Shown here: positions 1-6,448 of the stretch, one piece after another
How the letters are laid out: each line of letters starts with the position of its first letter
Numbering within the stretch: the first letter of the stretch is position 1
DNA from: an uncultured bacterium
GTDB taxonomy: Bacteria > Planctomycetota > JAJSAM01 > JAJVHW01
DNA length: 64,000 nt
NCBI GenBank assembly: GCA_937996235.1
Contig: CALKVK010000012.1
Location: forward strand, 151,955 to 215,954
Direction of reading: 5' to 3'
Translations under genes and position numbers: made by a program
The notes under the pieces: model-generated
What the model was told of the DNA's origin: nothing
Databases searched by the model: none
Seen by the model: the letters and a program-made list of their open reading frames with translations, nothing else

Positions 1-321
1 TTCGTGCTCTTCGCCGCCGCGTTCATGGGCGGCGCACAGACGGTCATGGGCGAGCGCCTCGCGTGGGTCGGCATCGCGCTCTTCGCGACGACCACGCTGT
101 TCACGCTCGTCACGCTGCCGGTGGAGTTCGACGCGAGCCGCCGCGCCCTAGCAGCGCTGCGCGGCCGCTACGTCACCGACGACGAGTACGTCGGCGCGCG
201 CAAGGTGCTGACGGCGGCGGCGCTGACCTACGTCGCCGCGTTCATCACGTCGCTCCTGACGCTGCTCTACTGGGCGTACCGCCTCGGCCTGCTCGGCGGC
301 GGCCGCCGCCGCGACGACTGA
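1..321 (+). CDS. Zinc metallopeptidase, YugP-type (C-terminal fragment)
   Basis: The gene enters from the left edge, so only the last 106 residues are seen and the HExxH active site is outside the window. What remains has two membrane segments (about residues 20-38 and 74-95) around the conserved tail pattern LPVEFDASRRAL...ARKVLTAAALTYVAA, which is characteristic of the YugP/Zn_peptidase_2 family of membrane-bound metallopeptidases. It ends in a basic tail with TGA at 319-321. Family membership is well supported by the tail pattern. Substrate is unknown for the family. No terminator hairpin is evident before the convergent gene at 369. Confidence 0.85.
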   Translation, partial: FVLFAAAFMGGAQTVMGERLAWVGIALFATTTLFTLVTLPVEFDASRRALAALRGRYVTDDEYVGARKVLTAAALTYVAAFITSLLTLLYWAYRLGLLGGGRRRDD

Positions 322-368
322 CGCGCGACACCGCCGGGGCGCTGCGCTGACGCCGCGCGCGCCGACGC

Positions 369-827
369 TCAGCGCGACTCGCCCTCCTGCCCGCTCTCCG
401 GCTCCGGGAGCTCCACCGGGGGCTGCTCCTCCTCCGCGAGCAGGTCGATCTCGGTCGGGTCGCCGTCGAGCGTCAGCTTCGCCTCGTCGAACCGGATGGT
501 GTTCCCGTCCTGCTGCTGCGACATCACGGCGACGACGCGACCCGAGCCCTTGCTCCCCTCGACGCGGAAGACGAGCCCGTTCTGGCGGCCGAGCTCCACG
601 CTCTCCATCCACCGCACGTCCATCGTGGAGACGGTTCCCACGTGCTCGAGGAGCACCGGGTTCGCGCGCAGCTCGGAGCTCATCACCTGCTCCACCGCGC
701 CGGCTCCCACCTTCCACGCGACGATCCCGGTGCCGCAGCACAGCACCCCGATGCCGAGCAGCACCAGGAGCACGATGAGGATCCAGTTCCGCTTCTTCTT
801 CTCGCCGCCGACGTTCCCGTCGCTCAT
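369..827 (-). CDS. Small membrane protein, Coa1-like
   Basis: A 152-residue protein with a basic N-terminus (GEKKKRNW), one membrane anchor at about residues 15-36 and a roughly 100-residue globular part ending in an acidic Pro/Glu tail. The segment VFRVEGSKGSGRVVAVMSQQ resembles the core of cytochrome-oxidase-assembly factor Coa1-like proteins, which are small anchored proteins with a GxKGxGxV turn. No oxidase gene is nearby, so the role is open. ATG is preceded by GGAGG about 6 bases upstream, a good ribosome site. It is divergent from the gene at 970. Confidence 0.7.
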   Translation of the reverse strand: MSDGNVGGEKKKRNWILIVLLVLLGIGVLCCGTGIVAWKVGAGAVEQVMSSELRANPVLLEHVGTVSTMDVRWMESVELGRQNGLVFRVEGSKGSGRVVAVMSQQQDGNTIRFDEAKLTLDGDPTEIDLLAEEEQPPVELPEPESGQEGESR

Positions 828-942
828 GCCGTCCTCCGTGCGTCCCTGCGGACGAAGCCGTTCCCGTCGGCCGCATTCTGCGCCCGGCCGCGCCCCCGGT
901 CAGGCATTCCCCGTGACAGCGCGGCGCGGACTCGCGGGAGGG

Positions 943-948
943 TATGCT
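943..948 (+). promoter_or_regulatory. Predicted -10 box (TATGCT)
   Basis: TATGCT fits the TANNNT pattern seen before several genes of this window. It lies 21 bases before the ATG at 970, leaving room for a short leader with the GGGGAGGG ribosome site. No convincing -35 is visible. Confidence 0.45.
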
Positions 949-969
949 CGGCGCCCCGGGGAGGGATCG

Positions 970-2391
970 ATGTCCGTACGCCGCATCGCCTGCATCGCCG
1001 CACTGCTCGCCGTGTGCGTCGCGCCCGCGTTCCTCGCGACGCCCGCGCGCGCGAAGGGCACGGCCGAGGACGAGCTGCGTGGGAAGCGCCGCAAGGCGCT
1101 GCTCGAGGCCGGACAGCGTCATCTCGAGATCGGCGTGTGGGCCCGCGACCAGGGCCTCGTGCCGCAGGCGACGGCCGAGTTCATCCGTGCCGTCGAGGTC
1201 TCGGACGGACAGCACCCCGGCGCGAACAAGGTGCTGTCGATCATGCAGCGCTACGACGAGGCGTTCTGGAAGAAGCGGCGCAAGAAGCCGCACCAGGGCC
1301 TGCTCGACTCGTACGAGAAGCGCGCCGCGAAGGCGGCGGCCGCCGAGCTGGACGACCGCCTCGACATCGCGCGCTGGGCGTCGAAGAAGTCGGACCTCGC
1401 GGACGCCGCCTACGCGGAGTACGTCGACATCCTGCGCGATCTCGACCGTCCGCTCGAGCTGGACGACAAGGGCACCGTCGTCATCGGCGGCGGGCCGATC
1501 CCCGACGCGCTGTCGGCGCGCGTCGTCGAGCACTCCGTGACGATCAACGGCAAGCGGTACGTGCGCGACGCGTTCCTCGAGAAGCTGCCCGAGGTCGGCG
1601 AGATCCACGAGGCGGTGCACGAGCGCGTGCGCGTGCGGACGATGAAGGACGACGCGCAGGCGGCGGACGTCCTCGCGCTGGCGCTCGCGCTCCTGCCGCA
1701 GCTCGAGGAGGAGACGGGCGGACGACCGACGCGGCGCATGAACGTGTTCGTCTTCACCGACAAGAAGACGTACGACGCGTACTTCGACGCCGCGGGCCTC
1801 TCCGAGCACAAGGTCGCGGCGGGGCTCGCCGTCTCCGGCATGAACATCGCGCTCGTGAACGGCGGCGGGCGGAGCGACGAGGACGTGCGCGGCATCGCGC
1901 TGCACGAGCTGTCGCACCTGTTCGACATGGGCGTCACGCGCGGCGTGATGCCGAGCTGGTACCGCGAGGGCTTCGCGGAGACGTTCGGCGGCACCGGCAC
2001 CTTCGCCTGGGACGGGACGACGCTGACGCTCGGCGGCAAGATGGCGTCGTTCCGGCTCGGCGCCGTGAAGGACGGCGCGCAGCGCATCCCGCTGCGTGAG
2101 CTGTTCACGTCGTCCGCGCACGCGCTGCTCACCACCGACCGCAACCGGGCCGCGGTCTTCTACGCCGAGTCGTGGGCGCTCATGCGCTACTTCCGCGAGG
2201 GCGCGACCGACGACGTGCGCGAGGCCTTCGACACGTGGCAGGCGTTCTGCCGCGGCGCCGCGATCGGCGCGAAGATCGGCGACCGCGACGCGAGCGACGG
2301 CACGGCGACGATCGCGGAGTTCGAGCGCCTGGTCGGCCCCCACCTCGACCGCATCGAGACCGAGTTCGCGACGTTCGTCGAGTCGCTCTGA
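970..2391 (+). CDS. Secreted HExxH metalloprotease-like protein (DUF1570-like)
   Basis: 473 residues. A signal peptide covers about residues 1-28 (ending TPARA-KG), followed by a charged helical region containing a TPR-like part (about 50-160) and a metallopeptidase-like domain. The motif HELSH (residues 312-316) with WYREGFAE 14 residues on supplies the two His and downstream Glu of a gluzincin zinc site. This arrangement matches DUF1570-type secreted proteins common in planctomycetes, whose substrates are unknown. The ATG at 970 is chosen because it has GGGGAGGG 5 bases upstream and opens directly with the signal peptide; the reading frame is open further upstream without such features. Confidence 0.8.
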   Translation: MSVRRIACIAALLAVCVAPAFLATPARAKGTAEDELRGKRRKALLEAGQRHLEIGVWARDQGLVPQATAEFIRAVEVSDGQHPGANKVLSIMQRYDEAFWKKRRKKPHQGLLDSYEKRAAKAAAAELDDRLDIARWASKKSDLADAAYAEYVDILRDLDRPLELDDKGTVVIGGGPIPDALSARVVEHSVTINGKRYVRDAFLEKLPEVGEIHEAVHERVRVRTMKDDAQAADVLALALALLPQLEEETGGRPTRRMNVFVFTDKKTYDAYFDAAGLSEHKVAAGLAVSGMNIALVNGGGRSDEDVRGIALHELSHLFDMGVTRGVMPSWYREGFAETFGGTGTFAWDGTTLTLGGKMASFRLGAVKDGAQRIPLRELFTSSAHALLTTDRNRAAVFYAESWALMRYFREGATDDVREAFDTWQAFCRGAAIGAKIGDRDASDGTATIAEFERLVGPHLDRIETEFATFVESL

Positions 2392-2456
2392 CGCGGCGCG
2401 CGCAGCGCCGTCGGGGATCGCGGGACGGCGCGCGAGAGCCGCGTCAGACTGCTGCC

Positions 2457-2987
2457 ATGCCGCCCCTCCTCGCGCGCCCGGTCGCAGGCGACTTCGACTC
2501 GTACCACGCCGGCTACGTGGAGCAGGTGCCGCCCGGCGATCTGCTGCAGCTCCTGCAGGGCCAGACGGCGGCGCACCGTGCCGCGTGCGTGCGCTTCGCA
2601 GCCTCGCCCGGACACCGCTACGCCGCAGGGAAGTGGACGGCGCGCGAGGTCCTCCTGCACGTGAACGACACGGAGCGGGTGTTCGGGTACCGGCTGCTGC
2701 GCTTCGTGCGCCGCGACCCGACGCCGCTCCCGGGCTTCGACCAGGACCTCTTCATGGCCGGCGCCGCGCGCGACGCGCGCACGCTCGACGCGCTCGCCGA
2801 CGAGTTCGGACACCTGCGCGCCGCGAACGTCTCGCTGCTCGCCGCGTGCGACGCCGAGACGCTCGCGTGGCACGGCCGCATGTGGGAGCGCGAGATCTCG
2901 GTGCTGGCCCTCGCGTGCCTCTGCTTCGGCCACGCGGCGCACCATCTGCGCGTGCTCGACGAGCGCTACGCGACCGGCACCGCCTGA
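2457..2987 (+). CDS. DinB-family four-helix protein
   Basis: 176 residues matching the DinB/YfiT-like superfamily: an N-terminal helix with YVEQVPPGD, the segment KWTAREVLLHVNDTERVF carrying the first metal His (68), and a C-terminal CFGHAAHHLRVL supplying the others (about 159 and 163). Such proteins are metal-dependent four-helix bundles, some acting as thiol (bacillithiol or mycothiol) transferases; substrate cannot be told here. It follows the metalloprotease gene by 65 bases and may be co-transcribed. The ATG start is weakly supported by a ribosome site but begins just ahead of the conserved helix. Confidence 0.85.
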   Translation: MPPLLARPVAGDFDSYHAGYVEQVPPGDLLQLLQGQTAAHRAACVRFAASPGHRYAAGKWTAREVLLHVNDTERVFGYRLLRFVRRDPTPLPGFDQDLFMAGAARDARTLDALADEFGHLRAANVSLLAACDAETLAWHGRMWEREISVLALACLCFGHAAHHLRVLDERYATGTA

Positions 2988-3203
2988 CGACGCAGCGAGC
3001 GCGGTCGGAGCGCCGTGGACGCGACGACCTGGGCGTCGCACGGACGCATCCCCGACGGCACGGCGGCGACGGCGTTGCACTCGATCTCGGATCGCTTCGA
3101 GGGCTCCGTCGCGACATGGCGGCGCGCCGGCGCGGAACGGTCGCCGCGCAGCGGCGTCGCGGACTGCGCGCGCCGCGGACTCCGACCGGCCCGGCCGACA
3201 GCG

Positions 3204-3209
3204 TACACT
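3204..3209 (+). promoter_or_regulatory. Predicted -10 box (TACACT)
   Basis: TACACT matches TANNNT and lies 31 bases before the ATG at 3241, in a 253-base stretch without genes. No -35 recognised. Confidence 0.4.
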
Positions 3210-3240
3210 CCCCCACGGCGCCGGCGCGCCGCACGTCGCC

Positions 3241-3564
3241 ATGCCGCATCCCGGCCTTCCCGTCTGCTCCGCCTGCGGAGCCGTGCTCCGCCTCACGGCG
3301 ACACGGCACGCGCTCGGGTTCCCGCGCCTCGCGTGCGGTGGCTGCGGGACGAGCGTGCTCGGCCCGCTGCCCACGGCGTTCCGCGTGACGTACATCGTGC
3401 TCGCGGTGCTCGTGGCTGTCGATGCCGTGCGCCTGCTGGTCACCGACGCGTTCGGTCCGTTCGACATCGCGCGTCTCGTGCTCTTCGACGGCGTCTTCGT
3501 CGGCGTGCTCGTCGCCGATGCGCGCCTGCGACGCGCGTCGCCGCCCGGCGACGCGCACGACTGA
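3241..3564 (+). CDS. Small zinc-ribbon membrane protein
   Basis: 107 residues. Two CxxC pairs (CSAC at 9-12, CGGC at 32-35) form a zinc ribbon, followed by two hydrophobic segments (about 48-66 and 78-93). The family is not recognised. The combination suggests a small membrane-associated protein. It is preceded by a candidate -10 box, and the stop sits 12 bases from the convergent histidine kinase gene. The ATG lacks a strong ribosome site, but the two CxxC motifs begin soon after it, and codon use fits the neighbours. Confidence 0.65.
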   Translation: MPHPGLPVCSACGAVLRLTATRHALGFPRLACGGCGTSVLGPLPTAFRVTYIVLAVLVAVDAVRLLVTDAFGPFDIARLVLFDGVFVGVLVADARLRRASPPGDAHD

Positions 3565-3576
3565 GCGCCGCCCGGC

Positions 3577-4419
3577 TCAGGCGTCCGACGGCGCGGCGGC
3601 GGGCAGATCGACGCGGAAGACGGTGCCGAGCGGCGAGGTCCGCACGGCGATCGTGCCGCCGAGATCGAGCACGGCCTGCCGCACGATGAAGAGTCCGAGA
3701 CCGTTGCCGCCGCCGCGCGTGTGCACGCCGGAGAACGGCCGGAAGAGCCGCGCGCGCATCGTCTCGGGAATGCCCGGTCCGTTGTCCGCGACGGTGAGGC
3801 GGCAGATGCCGGCGCGCGGGCACGAGGCGCTGAGCGTCACCTCCGCGCCGGGCCGCTCGCCGCACGCCTTCACGGCGTTGGTCGCGAGGTTCACGACGGC
3901 CTGCACCGCGAGGCGGCACTCGCCGCGCACGCCGCCGTCCTCGGCCACGTCCGCGCGGAACGCGACGCTGTGCGCGTGCGCGAGCGGCCGGACGATCCGC
4001 GCGCCGTGGGCGAGCACCTCGGAGAGCAGGAAGCGCTGGTCGTCGAGCGCCGACTGCCGTCGCGCGAACGCGAGGAAGGCGTCGGTCGTCTCGGCGACGT
4101 CGCGGCACAGGTCGCGGATGCCGTCGAGCGCGCTGCGCATCTCCTCGGCGTCGCCGGAGTGCAGCGCGAGCTCCGCCGTCGAGAGGATGAGCTGCGCCTG
4201 GTTGCGGACGTCGTGCGCGAGACTCGACGTGATCAGCCCCGCCTGCGCGACGCGCTGCTGGTGCCCGAGCATCTGCAGCAGCGTCTCCCGTTCCGCCTCC
4301 CACTTCGCACGCTCGGCGTCGAGCGTCGGCGCACGGTCGACGGGCGGCGCCGACGCGGCGGGAGCCCGCCGGGAGGGGTTCCCGGCGGGACTGCGCGCGC
4401 GCGGAGCGTTGCTGTGCAT
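3577..4419 (-). CDS. Sensor histidine kinase (orphan, soluble)
   Basis: 280 residues, no membrane segment. A Pro/Ala-rich N-terminus leads to a short coiled coil (about 33-60), then the phospho-acceptor H-box SSLAHDVRNQAQ (His69). The ATP-binding domain has the N-box VVNLATNAV (Asn181), G1 ADNGPGIP (Asp212) and G2 GGGNGLGLF (236-243). This is an NtrB-like cytoplasmic kinase layout without a visible input domain. No response regulator lies nearby, so its partner is elsewhere. It is the last gene of the CHAT/subtilase operon, 15 bases after the preceding gene, and may report that module's state. Confidence 0.9.
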   Translation of the reverse strand: MHSNAPRARSPAGNPSRRAPAASAPPVDRAPTLDAERAKWEAERETLLQMLGHQQRVAQAGLITSSLAHDVRNQAQLILSTAELALHSGDAEEMRSALDGIRDLCRDVAETTDAFLAFARRQSALDDQRFLLSEVLAHGARIVRPLAHAHSVAFRADVAEDGGVRGECRLAVQAVVNLATNAVKACGERPGAEVTLSASCPRAGICRLTVADNGPGIPETMRARLFRPFSGVHTRGGGNGLGLFIVRQAVLDLGGTIAVRTSPLGTVFRVDLPAAAPSDA

Positions 4420-4434
4420 CGTGCGCCGAGACCC

Positions 4435-4812
4435 TCAGGTGACGTCGGAAGCGCTGTCGCAGCCAGGCAGATCGAGGTCGAGCGAAAGCCCGCCGGCCGT
4501 CGCCACGCGGAGCACGCGCGCCGCGCGCGGCTCGGCCGTGGACAGCGTGAACTGCCCGCAGTCGTCGGTCGTGACGGCCGGTCCCGCATCGAGCGCGACC
4601 GTCGCGCCGACCACGGGCCTCTCGTCGGCCGTTCGGATCACCTGACCGTAGTGGTAGCCCCAGGAATCGCCCCCGGTGTGGACCACCAGGTCGACCGTCA
4701 GGCCGCCGCCGCAGAACACGAGCGACCTCCCGTCGGGGAGCGCCGCGCGCGCGCCGACGACCGCCCACGAGCGGGCCGAGTCGTAGACGAGACGCGCGGC
4801 GACGGCGCTCAT
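4435..4812 (-). CDS. Small beta-sandwich protein (carboxypeptidase-regulatory-like)
   Basis: 125 residues with no signal peptide. It ends in a segment VVGATVALDAGPAVTTDDCGQFTLST, the turn pattern of carboxypeptidase-regulatory-like beta-sandwich domains. A very similar pattern, TTDEFGEFTFAS, closes the upstream protein, so the two look like duplicated modules. Its ATG overlaps the upstream TGA (ATGA at 4809-4812), implying translational coupling. Function is unknown. It probably works with the zinc-finger protein and the subtilase encoded just before it. Confidence 0.7.
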   Translation of the reverse strand: MSAVAARLVYDSARSWAVVGARAALPDGRSLVFCGGGLTVDLVVHTGGDSWGYHYGQVIRTADERPVVGATVALDAGPAVTTDDCGQFTLSTAEPRAARVLRVATAGGLSLDLDLPGCDSASDVT

Positions 4813-5348
4813 GCGTCCCAGCCTTCCCAGACCATCACGCACGGAGCGTCGAAGGCGGCGCCGAGGCGGAGTGCGTACACGCCGTCGCGGGCCGAGGCGA
4901 ACGTGAACTCGCCGAACTCGTCGGTCGTCGTGTCGTCGGACGCCGGGACGGGAAGCCCCACCAGCCGGAGCGGCAGACTCGCGACGGGCTCGTGGATGCG
5001 CCCGGCGTGCGTGACCTGACCGACGTAGCGCAGCTCGCGCTGCACCTCGCAGTCGCGCACGAGCACGTCGAGCGTGAACGGGCCGGCCGCGCACACGAGC
5101 TGGTAGTCGGCGGCCGCTCCGACGCGGGTTCCCGCACGGGCGCCCACGCGGGTCGGCCGCAGCCAGCGGCTCATGAGCGGACTGCGGCGCACGCGCGCCG
5201 TGTCGCCCGAGAGCAGGTCGAACGTGGTCGCGCTGCACGCGCTGCAGCGCTCCACCTCGAGGTGCTGCCGCACGCGGCGCACGAGCTCGCGCTCCGGCGC
5301 CGAGCCGAGCGCGCACTCCGACAGCTCCTCGCGGGTCGGGTGGGCCAT
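4809..5348 (-). CDS. Zinc-finger / beta-sandwich protein, anti-sigma-like N-terminus
   Basis: 179 residues. The N-terminal 50 residues contain His29 and CSAC (35-38) in the context VRQHLEVERCSAC, resembling the zf-HC2/ZAS zinc fold of anti-sigma factors, although the His spacing (H-x5-C-x2-C) is wider than usual. The rest is a cytosolic beta-sandwich with DEFGEFTF like the next gene's product. There is no membrane segment, and no sigma factor gene adjoins. It starts 8 bases after the subtilase stop. The anti-sigma role is an inference from the zinc motif; a generic adaptor is equally possible. Confidence 0.7.
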   Translation of the reverse strand: MAHPTREELSECALGSAPERELVRRVRQHLEVERCSACSATTFDLLSGDTARVRRSPLMSRWLRPTRVGARAGTRVGAAADYQLVCAAGPFTLDVLVRDCEVQRELRYVGQVTHAGRIHEPVASLPLRLVGLPVPASDDTTTDEFGEFTFASARDGVYALRLGAAFDAPCVMVWEGWDA

Positions 5349-5356
5349 CGCGATGT

Positions 5357-6448
5357 TCACCTGCCCACCGCCTGGCCCACGTCGAGCCGTCCCGAGTAGC
5401 GCAGACGACGGCCCTTCGCGTCGTAGACGGGGTACGCGGTGTCGGCGAGCCGCGCGACGACCTCGTTCACGCAGAGCTCCGGCTCGACCTGACGCAGGAG
5501 CGCGGCAGCTCCGGCGACGAACGGGGCGGCGAACGAGGTGCCGCTCCAGTACGCGTTGGCGTCGTCGGTGGGCGTGCCGACCGGCCCGTAGAGGTTGACG
5601 CCGGGCGCGAAGATCATGCGCGCCTGGCCCTCGAGCGGCCGCATGTCCTGGTACGAGGAGAACGGCGCGATCGCGTCGTTCTCGTCCACCGCGCCGACGA
5701 CCAGAGCGGGCACGCCGAGCGCGAGATCGGTCACCGGGCCCCTGCCGTCGTTGCCGGCCGAGAGCACGACGACGATGCCGCTCGACGTCGCCTCGCGCAT
5801 GAGGTCCATGAGCTGCGTGTCCTTCGCCTTCGACGCCTCGAGCGACATGTTGATCACGTCCACGCGGCGGTCGATCGCGTAGCGCAGCCCGGCCGCGAGC
5901 GACGCGTTGAACCCGCGGCCCTCGTCGTCGCGCACGCGGATCGGCAGGATCTGCGCCTCGGGCGCGACCTTCAGGATCATGCCCGCGACGAACGTGCCGT
6001 GGCCGAGGCCCTCGTCCACGACTCCGTCGCCGTCGTCGTCGAGACCGTTGCCGTGGTCGTTGACGTCGCTGTCGCGGTCCACCGCGTCGAGACCCCCGGG
6101 TGCGATGTGTGCGCACACCGCGGGGTGATCGACGTTGAAGCCGCCGTCGAGCACGGCGACGAGCGCCCCGCTCCCGACCGACAGCGACCACGCGGCCGGC
6201 GCGCGCACCTGCTGCTCGGGCGCGTACGCCATCGCCATCGCAAGATCCGACGAGACGAGCTTGACGTTCGTCGGGTTGCACTCGCCGGAGAGCAGCTCGT
6301 AGCGTCGCGACTCCGACCTCGTCCGGCCGTCGCAGTCGCGCGACTGCTCCGACCTGTCCGCCGCCGCGGGGACCGCGGCGAGCGTGACGGCCAGCGCCGC
6401 GATCGCGGCGGCGCGCCCCATGCGGCGCGGCTGGTGGGTGTCCTTCAT
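5357..6448 (-). CDS. Secreted S8 subtilisin-like serine protease
   Basis: 363 residues. A signal peptide (about 1-30, LAAVPAAA) precedes an S8 domain with the catalytic triad visible: Asp101 (VAVLDGGF), His150 (GLGHGTFVAG) and Ser305 (SGTSFAAP), plus the oxyanion Asn233 (SAGND). An Asp/Asn-rich insertion (about 125-146) between Asp and His looks like a calcium loop. The ATG has GGAAGGAG upstream and overlaps the TGA of the CHAT-TPR gene (ATGA). The coupling of two peptidases suggests a proteolytic relay, although the CHAT protein has no signal peptide and this one does. Confidence 0.92.
   Translation of the reverse strand: MKDTHQPRRMGRAAAIAALAVTLAAVPAAADRSEQSRDCDGRTRSESRRYELLSGECNPTNVKLVSSDLAMAMAYAPEQQVRAPAAWSLSVGSGALVAVLDGGFNVDHPAVCAHIAPGGLDAVDRDSDVNDHGNGLDDDGDGVVDEGLGHGTFVAGMILKVAPEAQILPIRVRDDEGRGFNASLAAGLRYAIDRRVDVINMSLEASKAKDTQLMDLMREATSSGIVVVLSAGNDGRGPVTDLALGVPALVVGAVDENDAIAPFSSYQDMRPLEGQARMIFAPGVNLYGPVGTPTDDANAYWSGTSFAAPFVAGAAALLRQVEPELCVNEVVARLADTAYPVYDAKGRRLRYSGRLDVGQAVGR

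Noticed and set aside
148..2343. Long minus-strand frame over the first genes
   Set aside because: Arg/Ala-rich shadow of the plus-strand genes, a usual effect of high GC.
3577..5348. Two-component pair or sigma/anti-sigma pair
   Set aside because: No response regulator and no sigma factor gene is adjacent; the zinc motif alone is not enough.
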